A stretch of 64,000 nt of DNA from an uncultured Clostridia bacterium (GTDB taxonomy: Bacteria > Bacillota > Clostridia > Oscillospirales > Acutalibacteraceae): positions 25,829 to 89,828 of the forward strand of contig CANQOP010000005.1 of assembly GCA_947625485.1 (NCBI GenBank), given 5' to 3'. Below the pieces are notes generated by a model, which worked only from the letters and a program-made list of their open reading frames with translations, was not told the DNA's origin and did not search any database. Shown piece by piece: positions 1-8,596 of the stretch. Position 1 is the stretch's first letter; every line of letters begins with the position of its first letter. The translations under genes and the position numbers were made by a program.

Positions 1-101
1 CTGTCGGGACTTTCAGCGGAAACGGATTTGATTTCCATAAGAGATTTTAAATCCCCAAGAATATCGTCTTTGTATTTTAAAATGTTTTTTCCGAAATTCA
101 T
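1..101 (-). CDS. N-terminal fragment of a PepV-like M20 dipeptidase (partial)
   Basis: Only the first 33 codons lie in the window; the gene runs off the left edge. The peptide begins MNFGKNILKYKDDILGDL and continues into a LKSLMEIKSVS segment, which matches the opening helix of the M20 Sapep/PepV dipeptidases (family pattern: short helix, then an 'I-x-S-V' turn before the metal site). The zinc ligands are outside the window, so the function rests on this short match alone. The start ATG overlaps the stop of the upstream yfhO-like gene by four bases (ATGA), and a GAGGTAA ribosome binding site lies inside that gene's last codons, so the two are probably translationally coupled. Confidence 0.55.
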   Translation of the reverse strand, partial: MNFGKNILKYKDDILGDLKSLMEIKSVSAESPD

Positions 102-2554
102 TTGTTACCTCGTTTGCCGCGCGAGCGAAATTTAAGAAAAACAAGCGCAGCAATATACATAAAGAAAATTATACCACATATAATGCTGATTATAATTCCA
201 ATAGGGAAACCGTATGACGAGTATTTGAAAACAATATTGCTTTTTTTATCTGCCGGAACGATTACCGACATAAATCCGACGTTAGATTTAATTATTTCCG
301 TCTCTTCTCCGTTTACATATGCTTTCCAGCCCTTATCGTACGGAACACTGAAAAACACGAAATTTTCTTTTCCTTTGTTGTCTATGACTGCCGAGAAGCC
401 CTCTTTGTTGTAGCTGAAGTTTGTGCAGGAATTTTCACGAAGCTTAGTACAGTCGTCAATATACTCGTACTTTCCGTATTTATATTTCTTTGTTTTGCTG
501 TCAAATTTTAGCGTGCCCTTTTTTTCGTCATTCTTTATAGCTTTGATGTCGGAGTCCGTGTAGCCTGTAATGCCGCTGTATTTCAGGGCGGTATCGGGCG
601 AGAGCGTGAGAGATTTTAGTATAGCCTCGGAACGGTACTGTTTATCAATGTTTTCAAGTTCCTGCTCTGTAATGAAGCTGTCGTACATAAAGCCCATAGG
701 AATGAACTGCTTATTTTCAAAAACGCGGCAGCCGTTGACGGTTTTTAGGTATTTCCACTCGGGCATTTTCGTTTTTCCCTCGTCGTTCATAAACGGATAA
801 TTTTTGTCGTCGGCGAGCACGTCGAACAGGTATTTACAGCTTAAAAGTCCGCGCAGTCCGTAATGCTCGGTATCAGGGCGTGAGGCGACGTCTCGCGTTA
901 TTCCGATTTTTTTATAAAATTGCATAATACTCGGCGTCACGACGCTGTGAAATGCGTTGATAGACGGTATCTGCCAGTACATAGCGAGGTTGTCGTTGCA
1001 TTCATAAAAGTCAGAGCGGACGTTTTGAATATCGTCAAGCTCCAGATTGTCGGAGCAGTTTAATGCGTTGATACTTATAAATTCTTTGTCTGCTCTGTCA
1101 AGACAGTTGCCCGTCTGTACGATGTAGGTCGACGAAAGCAGGGAAATAATACATATCCCCGCTGTTACGGCGCAGGCAAGCTTAGTTTTACGGTTTTTAT
1201 ATCGTATGATAATCAGAGTAAACACAAAAATTCCCAATAGGGCAATTGCTACATAAATCCAGTAGCGCGCGATGTACTCCATAACCCCTACATAGGTAGT
1301 CGGATTCTCGTCCTCGTCATATATTGTGTTCGGCATTATTCCGATTAAAAATGCTGTCGCCACGGTTATGCCCGTCGACCAGTTTACAGCGCGAAGCCAG
1401 TCTGTTTCGCTGTTCTCAAGCGCTCTCACGGTCGCGAGGGTAAACATTAAAATTAACATATAGAACCAGCGCGCATAGTAAATGCTCGAGTTGAGCATCT
1501 GAAAAACCGAGTTGAGCACGGGGACGAGCGCCATAACTATGAGCAGGAGAATAAGCTTTTTAAGCCAGTCGCGCTTTTTTAGCTGCATATATCCGATTAC
1601 TCCCGTCATACTCAGAAGCGGAAGCCAGCCGCTGACGGACGCCCAGTTACACCCTGCGCTTGGTGTGAAGTTAGGTTGAGCGGCGAGCTCGGGAGGAAAG
1701 AAGAAAGACAGTATAATGTACCAATAACGCTGGGGCATATTGTATACAAGCGCGTCATATCCGTCAGGCAGTACCGACAGGCGCGGATTTCCGCTTATGA
1801 AAAGCACGGTAGGAAGTATCAGAAAAGCGGTCGCAAGGAAACCGATAATTACCTCGAATGCAAGAAGAGAGAGCTTTTTGAGGTCAATTTTATAATTGTT
1901 CGTGAATACCAGAATAAACCAGTAAATGACAACAAAAACAGCCATACCCGCGAAAAAGTAGTAATTTATTATACACGCCGCAAAAACCGCGGGCGCGAGA
2001 ACACCGCGTCGGTTTTCGTACATAAACTCATCCACAGCGAGCAGCAGAAGCGGGAAAACTATCATTGGTTCGTGAAAGTGGAAGAAAAATATGTTGTATA
2101 TCGAAAATCCCGAAAATGCGTATAGAAGTCCTCCGACAGCCGCGAAAGCAGGACTATTTACATAACGCTTGAGGTAGAGGTAAGCCGTGAGACCTGCGCA
2201 CGCGAACTTTAGCATAAACAGAGGACCCATAAGATACGGTACTGCCGCGCTTGGAAACAAAAGCGTTATCCAGAAAAACGGACTTCCGGTAAGGTAGAAC
2301 GAATATGAACTGAAAAGCGAGGAGCCGAGGTCGGTAAGGCTCGTCCAGCCTGTATTTCCGCGCAGAATTTCGTCGTGTACAAGCTGATAGAACGGAATTT
2401 CCTGAGCGTTGAAGTCGCCGTAGTACATAAAAATACCGTCGTTTTCTACCATAACGGGTACAAATATTGCGGCAGACAGCAACAGTCCCAGTAAAAATGT
2501 CATAAGTCCGCAGTGGCGCAGACCGTAGTCGCGCAATGCGCGAAGTCTATCCAT
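98..2554 (-). CDS. YfhO family membrane protein (GT-C type glycosyltransferase-like)
   Basis: The product is 818 aa. It has a long array of hydrophobic helices, an extracytoplasmic C-terminal part containing YDKGWKAYVNG, and a final membrane helix followed by a basic tail (FRSRGKRGNK). The GW-x-x-x-V-x-G motif and this architecture are typical of the YfhO family (Pfam YfhO). Bacillus and Listeria members transfer sugar onto lipoteichoic acid from a lipid-linked donor outside the cell, so a role in cell-surface polymer glycosylation is likely but not proven here. The start was set at MDRLRAL because AAGGAG sits 7 bases upstream; the 34 extra codons of the open frame have no ribosome binding site. 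It overlaps the downstream dipeptidase gene by 4 bp and is divergent from the HD-domain gene. Confidence 0.8.
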   Translation of the reverse strand: MDRLRALRDYGLRHCGLMTFLLGLLLSAAIFVPVMVENDGIFMYYGDFNAQEIPFYQLVHDEILRGNTGWTSLTDLGSSLFSSYSFYLTGSPFFWITLLFPSAAVPYLMGPLFMLKFACAGLTAYLYLKRYVNSPAFAAVGGLLYAFSGFSIYNIFFFHFHEPMIVFPLLLLAVDEFMYENRRGVLAPAVFAACIINYYFFAGMAVFVVIYWFILVFTNNYKIDLKKLSLLAFEVIIGFLATAFLILPTVLFISGNPRLSVLPDGYDALVYNMPQRYWYIILSFFFPPELAAQPNFTPSAGCNWASVSGWLPLLSMTGVIGYMQLKKRDWLKKLILLLIVMALVPVLNSVFQMLNSSIYYARWFYMLILMFTLATVRALENSETDWLRAVNWSTGITVATAFLIGIMPNTIYDEDENPTTYVGVMEYIARYWIYVAIALLGIFVFTLIIIRYKNRKTKLACAVTAGICIISLLSSTYIVQTGNCLDRADKEFISINALNCSDNLELDDIQNVRSDFYECNDNLAMYWQIPSINAFHSVVTPSIMQFYKKIGITRDVASRPDTEHYGLRGLLSCKYLFDVLADDKNYPFMNDEGKTKMPEWKYLKTVNGCRVFENKQFIPMGFMYDSFITEQELENIDKQYRSEAILKSLTLSPDTALKYSGITGYTDSDIKAIKNDEKKGTLKFDSKTKKYKYGKYEYIDDCTKLRENSCTNFSYNKEGFSAVIDNKGKENFVFFSVPYDKGWKAYVNGEETEIIKSNVGFMSVIVPADKKSNIVFKYSSYGFPIGIIISIICGIIFFMYIAALVFLKFRSRGKRGNK

Positions 2555-2701
2555 ATGATTCTCCTTAATCGTTATATAATTTGCAAATGTTATTTCCGAT
2601 AATTGAAAAAACTTATTTACAACCGCGATAAAATGTTTATAATAAGTATAGCACAACTCGCAGTTAATTTAAACATAAATATGGAAATAATGGTGATAGA
2701 A

Positions 2702-3292
2702 ATGAATAATTCGCATTTTTTCGCAATGCTATCGAGGATGAAATACATAACTCGCTGGGGATTGATGAACAATACTAAGAATGAGAATATCAGCGAGCAT
2801 AGCTTGCAGGTGGCTATGTTCGCTCATTTTTTGGTGCTTATGCACAACCGAAACACGGGCGAAAATCTTAACGCTGAAAGAGCGGCGCTTTTAGGTATGT
2901 ACCACGACGCGACAGAGATTATAACGGGAGATATGCCGACTCCCGTAAAGTACTATAATCCCGAAATTGTAAAATCCTATAAGCAGGTGGAGCAGATAGC
3001 GGGCGAAAGACTCGCGTCGCTATTGCCCGAAGAATTTTATGAGGATTTTAAAAACATAATTCTTATGCAGAATAATGATGATAAGCCTCTGCTGATTTTC
3101 GTGAAAGCGGCAGACAAGCTGTCCGCGCTTGTAAAGTGTATAGAAGAGATACGAATGGGCAATGATGAGTTTAAACAGGCTAAAAAGCAGACGGAAGAGT
3201 CCCTGAAAAAGATGAATATACCCGAGGCGGATTGCTTTATGGAGAAATATATCCCCTCGTTCTCGCTTACTCTGGACGAGCAGAATAGCTGA
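2702..3292 (+). CDS. YfbR-like 5'-deoxynucleotidase (HD domain)
   Basis: The 196-aa soluble protein has the metal-binding pattern of HD phosphohydrolases: NISEHSLQVA near residue 28 (first His), MYHDATEIITGDMPTPVKY near residue 65 (the HD pair plus the family-specific GD-x-PTPVKY segment), and a later KAADKLSALVKC aspartate. Length and motifs match E. coli YfbR (199 aa), which removes phosphate from deoxynucleoside 5'-monophosphates. The start was chosen at the ATG behind GGTGAT; the open frame extends 33 codons upstream into promoter-like AT-rich sequence. It is transcribed divergently from the YfhO-like gene, with an intergenic region of about 150 bp holding both starts. Confidence 0.85.
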   Translation: MNNSHFFAMLSRMKYITRWGLMNNTKNENISEHSLQVAMFAHFLVLMHNRNTGENLNAERAALLGMYHDATEIITGDMPTPVKYYNPEIVKSYKQVEQIAGERLASLLPEEFYEDFKNIILMQNNDDKPLLIFVKAADKLSALVKCIEEIRMGNDEFKQAKKQTEESLKKMNIPEADCFMEKYIPSFSLTLDEQNS

Positions 3293-3394
3293 TTTTCCAT
3301 ATTTTTAATGGTTACAAATAAGTTATATTTCTTTTAAAGAATAATATATAATTGATATATGGTAGAATAATTTTAATTAATGTCGAATAGTATG

Positions 3395-3408
3395 TTTTGA
3401 CGTCAAAA
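3395..3408. promoter_or_regulatory. Perfect 14-bp palindrome upstream of the LCP gene
   Basis: TTTTGACGTCAAAA is a perfect palindrome ending 25 bp before the LCP start codon and just ahead of its AAGGAGAG ribosome binding site. Symmetric sites of this size are typical of dimeric repressor operators, but no regulator is assigned and no clear -35/-10 pair was found next to it. Confidence 0.35.
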
Positions 3409-3433
3409 TATGTTTATGATAAGGAGAGAGATT

Positions 3434-4543
3434 ATGGCAGGCTCCAGACAGCGTCCTAATAATTCTTCAGATTATGTTGATATAAGCTCCAAAACACAAG
3501 TGGTTAAGCTCTACAAGAAAAAGGGCAGAGCGGTGCGTGTTATTTCGATTGTGCTAGCTGTGATTTTTATGATTTCCGGCGGCGGTCTTATTTATTACTA
3601 TAACGCTCTGAATGTGATTAACTACGTGCCTATGGAGGATTCCGCCACAGCTCCTACCAAGGAAACCGTAGCGGGTGAAGATAAGCCCGACGATTTTAAT
3701 ACAGCTGTAAACGACAGCGATCTTCTTTCAAACTCAAAGGTGCTTAATGTTATGCTCTTCGGTGAGGATAATCACGGCAAGGGTGAGACGGGACGTTCAG
3801 ACTCGATGATTATGGCGTCTATCGACAACAATTCCAAGAAAATAAAACTTACATCTTTCCAGCGCGATACCTATGTATGGATTCCGGGCTACGGCTACAC
3901 GAAGCTGACTCACGCTTATTCCTACGGCGGCGCATCTCTGACAATAAAAACAATTGAGGCGAATTTCGGCGTTAAGGTTGACAGATATGCGGTCGTTGAC
4001 TTTACGAGCTTTAAGAATATTATCGACGTTCTCGGCGGTATCGAGATGGATTTAAGAGAAGATGAGGTTGCTTACATTAACTGGCAGATGTATATAAACC
4101 ACCAGACAGCCGAACGTCATCTGCTCGAGGAGAAGGACGGCAAAATAAACCTTACGGGACAGCAGGCTCTTTGGTACGCGCGTGACCGAGGTTACGACGG
4201 TATACAGGCGGGCGACGACTGGGACAGAACGGACCGCCAGAGAAAGCTTCTCCAGACGCTCTTTAACAGTATGCGCAGCGCGTCTCTTACGGAGCTTATC
4301 GGAATCGTGTCCGAGGTCGGTCCACTCGTTACTACTAACTTAAAGAAGGACGAAATAACAAATCTTGTCGCTCATTCTATGACATATATGAAGTATAAGG
4401 TAAAGCAGTACAACGTTCCGCAGGAAGGACTTTGGACGTACTACAGAGACAGCAACCTTATAGACTATATACAGATTACCGATATGGATAAATCCCGCGC
4501 GCAGTTCGCAAAGTTTGTTTTCGGCAATCTTCTGACGGCATAA
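3434..4543 (+). CDS. LCP family (LytR-CpsA-Psr) cell wall polymer ligase
   Basis: The product is 369 aa: a basic cytoplasmic N-terminus, one membrane helix (about residues 31-52), a short Pro/Thr linker, then the LCP catalytic domain. Family landmarks are LFGEDNHGKGETGRSDSM (the G-x-x-x-RSD-x-M substrate loop), SFQRDTYVWIPG (catalytic-region Arg) and DFTSFKNIIDVLGGI. LCP enzymes sit outside the membrane and transfer polyprenyl-phosphate-linked polymers, such as teichoic acids or capsule, onto peptidoglycan. The start is the ATG behind AAGGAGAG rather than the earlier in-frame ATG eight codons upstream. It is a single gene closed by a hairpin terminator and preceded by a perfect palindrome. 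Confidence 0.9.
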   Translation: MAGSRQRPNNSSDYVDISSKTQVVKLYKKKGRAVRVISIVLAVIFMISGGGLIYYYNALNVINYVPMEDSATAPTKETVAGEDKPDDFNTAVNDSDLLSNSKVLNVMLFGEDNHGKGETGRSDSMIMASIDNNSKKIKLTSFQRDTYVWIPGYGYTKLTHAYSYGGASLTIKTIEANFGVKVDRYAVVDFTSFKNIIDVLGGIEMDLREDEVAYINWQMYINHQTAERHLLEEKDGKINLTGQQALWYARDRGYDGIQAGDDWDRTDRQRKLLQTLFNSMRSASLTELIGIVSEVGPLVTTNLKKDEITNLVAHSMTYMKYKVKQYNVPQEGLWTYYRDSNLIDYIQITDMDKSRAQFAKFVFGNLLTA

Positions 4544-4559
4544 TTTAAATGACTGATTA

Positions 4560-4588
4560 ATCGGGCAGATATTCTCTGCCCGATTTTC
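4560..4588 (+). terminator. Rho-independent terminator after the LCP gene
   Basis: A perfect 10-bp stem (ATCGGGCAGA / TCTGCCCGAT) with a 5-nt loop is followed by TTTCT, 16 bp after the LCP stop codon. Confidence 0.8.
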
Positions 4589-4639
4589 TAATGTTTATAT
4601 TGATTAGCTTATTTGCGTGAAATCCTGCCACACATAAGC

Positions 4640-4665
4640 AAAAGCGCCCGACAGAGCGCCTTTTT
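4640..4665 (-). terminator. Terminator for the GH13 gene
   Basis: Read on the minus strand, a short GC-rich stem (GCGCTC / GGGCGC with one G-U pair, tetraloop TGTC) is followed by TTTT just past the glycosidase stop codon. It faces the LCP terminator in this convergent junction. Confidence 0.6.
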
Positions 4666-4672
4666 AAACTGT

Positions 4673-6301
4673 TTAATCTATTCTTTCAAATCTTTTCATT
4701 CTTTTTCCGCCGCGTTCAATAATTTTCTCGAAGTTGCTTTTTGCTCTTACCCACAGTCCGCGTTCGCCGTACAGAGCGCGGTAAACAACCATTTCCTCGA
4801 GAGTTTCGCTGTCGCGCGCTATGCCGATAACCTCGTACTCGTTACCCTTGAAGTGGCGGTATTTACCGGGAGCGGCTATATCGGGAGTAAGCTCTTCAAT
4901 ATCGTTTTTAACGTCAGTTTTAACAGGTGTTTTGACCTGCCCGCTGTCCTGAAGGTCAAGCTCAAAACCGCCGTCGTTTTGAACGAGAATCCTGGAGCTG
5001 AACGGCTTCATCGGAATGCTTACATAGCCGTTTGCGTCGAATCTATCCTGCGTTAGAGCGTCGGTGAGAACACCGCTGTCAACGTTAAAGTCAACGGAAG
5101 AGTCGCAACCTGAAAGATTTAAGGCGACGTAAACATTTTCACCGCCCCACGCTCTGCGGTAAACGAGCTGTTCGTTTTTTATATTGATGTTGCAGAAGTC
5201 GCCGTATCTCAGGGCAGGGAGAGCGCTTCGGATTTTGCCGAGCTTGCAGATGTGGTCGTATAAATTGTAGTTTGCATTGGGAATATTATTAATATCGAGG
5301 CACGGCCTTAATTCGTAGTCGCTGTGACTTGTGCGCTTTCCTTCAATACCCCATTCACTGCCGTAGTATATACAGGGAACGCCAGGCATTGTGTAGAGAA
5401 TTGTGTGAATATTGTTCAGGTGTTCACGCTCGCGGACCATACTCGCAATACGATTTACATCGTGATTGTCTACGAAGTTAAATGTATAAATGTTGCGGTA
5501 AATTCCGCCGTCTCCAAACTGTCTGTTTAACGAGTGTGCTATTTCAAAGTAGTTGTGGTCGTTATGACTGCTGTAGATTCCCTTATAGCATTCGTAGTTC
5601 GTCACGGAGTGAAGGGTTTCGTCGTTTGCCCAGCGGTTGTAGTCTCCGTGAGTAATCTCTCCGTAAAGCCAAAAATCGGACTTCATAGAGAGACATGTGC
5701 TCCTTAATTTCTTAAAGAATTCAATATTAATACAGTCGGCGGCGTCAAGGCGCAGACCGTCTATATCAAATTCCTCTATCCAGAATTTCGCCGCGTTTAT
5801 GAGGTGGTCGGTCACCTGCTTGTTGTCCAGGTTAAGTTTTACGAGGTCTATGTGACCTGCCCAGCCCTCGTAGCAAAATCCGTCATTGTAGTGGTTGTTT
5901 CCAAAAAAGTTAAGGTTCATAAACCACGAGCAATACTGTGAATTTTCGCGGTTCTTTTGAACATCTTTAAACGCAAAAAAATCCCTGCCGACGTGGTTAA
6001 AAACTCCGTCGAGAATTATTCGTATGCCGTTTTCGTGAAGGGCTTTACAAATTTTCTTAAAAGAATTGTTGTCGCCGAGACGGCTGTCAATTTTGCAGTA
6101 GTCGATTGTATCGTAGCCGTGGCGCGTGCTTTCAAAAACGGGATTGAACACAACCGCGTTTATTCCGAGCTTTTTGAAGTTGTCTATCCAGTCGTAAATT
6201 TTGTCAAGCCTGTATTCTGGCTTGAAATCGTTCTCCCTCGGCGCTCCCGCAAATCCGAGAGGGTAGATGTTATACATTATCGAATCCTTAACCCAGTTCA
6301 T
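4673..6301 (-). CDS. GH13 alpha-amylase family glycosidase fused to a C-terminal DUF1653 domain
   Basis: The product is 542 aa with no signal peptide, so it should act in the cytoplasm on maltodextrin-like sugars. All GH13 conserved regions are present: DGVFNH (98-103), GLRLDAAD with nucleophile D186, YGEI with acid/base E215, and FVDNHD with transition-state stabiliser D281. A beta-sandwich-like segment follows to about residue 440. After a linker (450-475) comes an extra module, about 478-538, with the DUF1653 signature (PGKYRHFKG, ARDSETLEEMVVYRALYG, LWVRA), normally a small stand-alone protein. The exact specificity (cyclomaltodextrinase, neopullulanase or alpha-glucosidase) cannot be read. 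The start follows GGAGGT. It has its own promoter and is divergent from the next gene. Confidence 0.88.
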   Translation of the reverse strand: MNWVKDSIMYNIYPLGFAGAPRENDFKPEYRLDKIYDWIDNFKKLGINAVVFNPVFESTRHGYDTIDYCKIDSRLGDNNSFKKICKALHENGIRIILDGVFNHVGRDFFAFKDVQKNRENSQYCSWFMNLNFFGNNHYNDGFCYEGWAGHIDLVKLNLDNKQVTDHLINAAKFWIEEFDIDGLRLDAADCINIEFFKKLRSTCLSMKSDFWLYGEITHGDYNRWANDETLHSVTNYECYKGIYSSHNDHNYFEIAHSLNRQFGDGGIYRNIYTFNFVDNHDVNRIASMVREREHLNNIHTILYTMPGVPCIYYGSEWGIEGKRTSHSDYELRPCLDINNIPNANYNLYDHICKLGKIRSALPALRYGDFCNINIKNEQLVYRRAWGGENVYVALNLSGCDSSVDFNVDSGVLTDALTQDRFDANGYVSIPMKPFSSRILVQNDGGFELDLQDSGQVKTPVKTDVKNDIEELTPDIAAPGKYRHFKGNEYEVIGIARDSETLEEMVVYRALYGERGLWVRAKSNFEKIIERGGKRMKRFERID

Positions 6302-6332
6302 AGTACCTCCAAAAAATCAAACTTTGGGTAAT

Positions 6333-6361
6333 ATTTTATCATAAATTAAATAAATATTCAA
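6333..6361 (-). promoter_or_regulatory. Sigma-A promoter for the GH13 gene
   Basis: On the minus strand, TTGAAT and TAAAAT are separated by exactly 17 bp, about 32 bp before the GH13 start codon. Confidence 0.6.
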
Positions 6362-6367
6362 CCGGAC

Positions 6368-6396
6368 TTGTTTAATTTGACAAATTGTGTTATACT
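6368..6396 (+). promoter_or_regulatory. Possible promoter for the 156-aa membrane protein gene
   Basis: TTGTTT - 17 bp - TATACT lies in the divergent intergenic region. The -10 is good and the -35 matches only half of consensus. A TTGACA at 6377 has no partner at proper spacing. Confidence 0.4.
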
Positions 6397-6446
6397 CAAA
6401 CCAAAGAAAGTATACATTGGATTATAATTCTTTAGGAGAAATATAA

Positions 6447-6917
6447 ATGCTTAAAGTTCAAAACAAAACTACGAAACGTATCCGCGTAGCTCAAATAGTT
6501 TTCTTCCTTATACAGATATACCTCACGTCAACGCCTTTTATATGGGGAGGAGCGATTATACCTGAATATAAACAAAGCACCTTTACCGTGCTTGATATGA
6601 TTTCTTTTATCGGCTCAACAAATAACAATGCTCAAGCGGAAAACGCGCTTAATATGCTCGGAGCTATATTTATCCTGTTTGTCGCAATACCGGTTATTGC
6701 GCTGGGATTTCAGCTTTTTGACCGCAGCTATAATCTGAAAAATATTGTCGGGCTGATATGTTCATTTGCGGGAATTATGCTCATCGTTTTCTTTATAGGC
6801 GGAGCTAATATCTGTATCGGAGCGATATTTGCACTGCTCCTTTATCTGGTAACGTTCTTTATGTCCGTAATGGGAATTTTTGCGAGATTTTTAAATCAAA
6901 AAAATACGGCTGAATGA
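6447..6917 (+). CDS. Uncharacterised membrane protein with about four helices
   Basis: I do not recognise this 156-aa protein. It has a basic N-terminus (KTTKRIRVAQ) and hydrophobic segments at roughly residues 15-35, 68-88, 97-118 and 120-145. The first two are separated by a polar extracytoplasmic-looking stretch (SFIGSTNNNAQAENAL). The start ATG has TTAGGAG 7-8 bases upstream. It is a single gene between a divergent GH13 gene and a hairpin terminator, so the context gives no functional clue. Coding character is supported by length, the good ribosome binding site and regular helix spacing. Confidence 0.65.
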   Translation: MLKVQNKTTKRIRVAQIVFFLIQIYLTSTPFIWGGAIIPEYKQSTFTVLDMISFIGSTNNNAQAENALNMLGAIFILFVAIPVIALGFQLFDRSYNLKNIVGLICSFAGIMLIVFFIGGANICIGAIFALLLYLVTFFMSVMGIFARFLNQKNTAE

Positions 6918-6922
6918 TTATA

Positions 6923-6960
6923 AGCGGAGGGTGCGGTTGCGCTTTCCGCTGTTTTGTTTT
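6923..6960 (+). terminator. Terminator after the 156-aa membrane protein
   Basis: A stem AGCGGA / TCCGCT encloses a GC-rich loop and is followed by GTTTTGTTTT, 5 bp after the stop codon. Confidence 0.6.
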
Positions 6961-6984
6961 ACAGTAAACCGAGTTACTGTAAAA
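6957..6984. repeat. Perfect 11-bp inverted repeat (hairpin or operator)
   Basis: TTTTACAGTAA and TTACTGTAAAA are separated by 6 nt. The repeat partly overlaps the T-tract of the preceding terminator. It may be a second bidirectional terminator or a binding site. It lies in a 315-bp gap (6918-7232) that otherwise holds only AT-rich sequence and the ribosome binding site of the next gene. Confidence 0.5.
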
Positions 6985-7232
6985 TTAAACGATAAATTTT
7001 TTTTCTAATATTCTTCGAGCAGTTACGCGCTTTCCTTTTTTGTAAATATTTAGCTGTTTTAAATTTGCAATTAATTTTAGAAACGCAGTAAATACTTAGA
7101 AAAAAAGTACAATTGTCAGGATATAAATTTTTGTTTTGTGCAATCTAATATTAGTTGCAAATTTACTTGTATATTATTATTTTTTTATCCTTTACAATAA
7201 AGATAAAATCAAGTACAATGGAGGTGCATAAT

Positions 7233-7391
7233 ATGTTTACTGTTAAGAAACCCGAATCGTCCAATAAGACTATTCGTATGCCCAATGAATTGATTGAAGA
7301 GCTTGAGAGAATTGCCACCGAAAAGGATATTTCATTTAACCAGCTTGTAATCCAGTGCTGCAATTATGCACTGGAGAATTTGGATAAGTAG
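7233..7391 (+). CDS. Small ribbon-helix-helix (Arc/MetJ-type) DNA-binding protein
   Basis: The 52-aa product contains a short beta strand (NKTIRMPNELIEELERIA) followed by two helices (DISFNQLVIQCCNYALENL). This is the ribbon-helix-helix layout of Arc-type repressors, which bind DNA as dimers through the N-terminal strand. The start was set at MFTVKKP because GGAGGTG is 7 bases upstream; the longer open frame has none. It is a stand-alone gene with no toxin partner beside it, so it is more likely a small regulator than an antitoxin. Its target is unknown. Two terminators follow. Confidence 0.75.
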   Translation: MFTVKKPESSNKTIRMPNELIEELERIATEKDISFNQLVIQCCNYALENLDK

Positions 7392-7421
7392 CAGGTTGTC
7401 ATAAGCGATTAACTGCTTTTC

Positions 7422-7443
7422 GGTCTGCTGGTCAGACCTTTTT
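7422..7443 (+). terminator. Terminator after the RHH gene
   Basis: GGTCTG / CAGACC stem with a 5-nt loop, followed by five T, 30 bp after the stop codon. Confidence 0.75.
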
Positions 7444-7513
7444 GTGTATTTATGAAGTTTTTGAATTTACGGTACTGAAATTCTCTGTGTACTCCGATTT
7501 GTGCACAGCTTAC

Positions 7514-7557
7514 AGAGGTTGCCTCAAAACATTACGTTTTGAGGCAACCTCTTTTTA
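7514..7557 (+). terminator. Strong long-stem terminator between convergent genes
   Basis: A perfect 17-bp stem (AGAGGTTGCCTCAAAAC and its complement) with a 5-nt loop is followed by TTTTT. It separates the RHH gene from the convergent DUF2804 gene. Confidence 0.9.
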
Positions 7558-7574
7558 TACCTAAACCCGATTCC

Positions 7575-8564
7575 CTACATAATCGTAGAAATAAAATGAC
7601 CCCTTATACCGCGCACTTTAATACTTTCATTTTCGCCGTGTACTGTTCCGTTCAGCTCGCCGAAGATGAAGCTTAGCTTTTCGCACCTGCAATTCATTTT
7701 GCTGTATGGAGTAAAGGTAAAGCTTACGCTTCCGTCTATTGATTCAAAAAGCCAAAAATTATTTGGGCTTTTTCCGCTTTCACTTACTTTGAGCCGTCCG
7801 ATTTTTATAAGCTTATTGTCTATAAAACAGCAATTTTCGCTGCCTTTGATGTTATTTCCGACCCTGGAGGCGAGGTTTACGGAAAACCGCTTACCGTCCG
7901 TTTCGCCCACGCCCGAGAGCTGTTGAAACTTCTGACGCCTCGGAAAAACATAGCGGCTCCAGTCAAAGTATACGAAACTGTTGTCCTCTGTGAGGCTGTA
8001 GTCTGTCCCGCCGAGACGCACAACACCCTCAGCGAAAAACTTCGGAACGAAACGCTTGAGATAAAAACACTTGGGAGCGCCGTCAAACGGTGCAATAGTA
8101 TTCATACTTTCTCCGCCGAGCTTTCTTACGCGCACTTTGACAAAAAGATTTTTGAAGTCGCCGAAATCAATAAAGTCGCATTTTATATAACGCCCGTCAA
8201 CTGTGTTAGTGAGGGTAAGGGCTATTTTTTTGTCGGTATATGAGAACTCGCCGAGACTTCCCGACTCAGGCAGCCTTTTGGGTTCAAGCATAAACTTTCG
8301 GTTTATGTTGTCGCAGACCGTTCTTTCGGTCTTAAAGTCTGTGTGCACAATTCGGATATAAAGCTCCGAGCCGACCGCCTCGACCGAGATATAAATACCC
8401 ATATCACTGTTTGATATATAGTAGCAGTCCCGCTCGACGAGCTTGCTCGGGTTCGGATAGGCTTCTTTATTATATTGAAAGAGCGGAGACCTCGACCAGC
8501 CGCCGAAAGTGACCTCGCCGTTTTCGTTAAAAATTTTTTTTACTGTATCTATTGTTTTCTGCAC
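7575..8564 (-). CDS. DUF2804 family protein
   Basis: The 329-aa soluble protein is dominated by beta-strand-like sequence. It shows the features I associate with DUF2804: GWSRSPLFQYNK near the N-terminus, FDWSRYVFPRRQ, then the run GVGETDGKRFSVNLASR and NCCFIDNKLIKIG, ending with SFTFTPYSKMNC. The biochemical role of the family is unknown; the fold is probably a beta-sandwich related to lipocalin/AttH-like proteins (inference). I placed the start at the GTG with AGGAGG six bases upstream rather than at the upstream TTG, which has no ribosome binding site. It has its own near-consensus promoter and is convergent with the RHH gene. Confidence 0.75.
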   Translation of the reverse strand: MQKTIDTVKKIFNENGEVTFGGWSRSPLFQYNKEAYPNPSKLVERDCYYISNSDMGIYISVEAVGSELYIRIVHTDFKTERTVCDNINRKFMLEPKRLPESGSLGEFSYTDKKIALTLTNTVDGRYIKCDFIDFGDFKNLFVKVRVRKLGGESMNTIAPFDGAPKCFYLKRFVPKFFAEGVVRLGGTDYSLTEDNSFVYFDWSRYVFPRRQKFQQLSGVGETDGKRFSVNLASRVGNNIKGSENCCFIDNKLIKIGRLKVSESGKSPNNFWLFESIDGSVSFTFTPYSKMNCRCEKLSFIFGELNGTVHGENESIKVRGIRGHFISTIM

Positions 8565-8596
8565 ACATACCCTCCTTTTCTGTTTTAGTATTTCCA

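Noticed and set aside
1676..2125. 149-codon plus-strand frame inside the yfhO-like gene
   Set aside because: Antisense to a well-supported membrane protein gene; its translation is highly charged with no family character.
6377..6396. TTGACA at 6377 with TATACT at 6391 as one promoter
   Set aside because: The spacer would be only 8 bp; the TATACT instead pairs better with TTGTTT at 6368.
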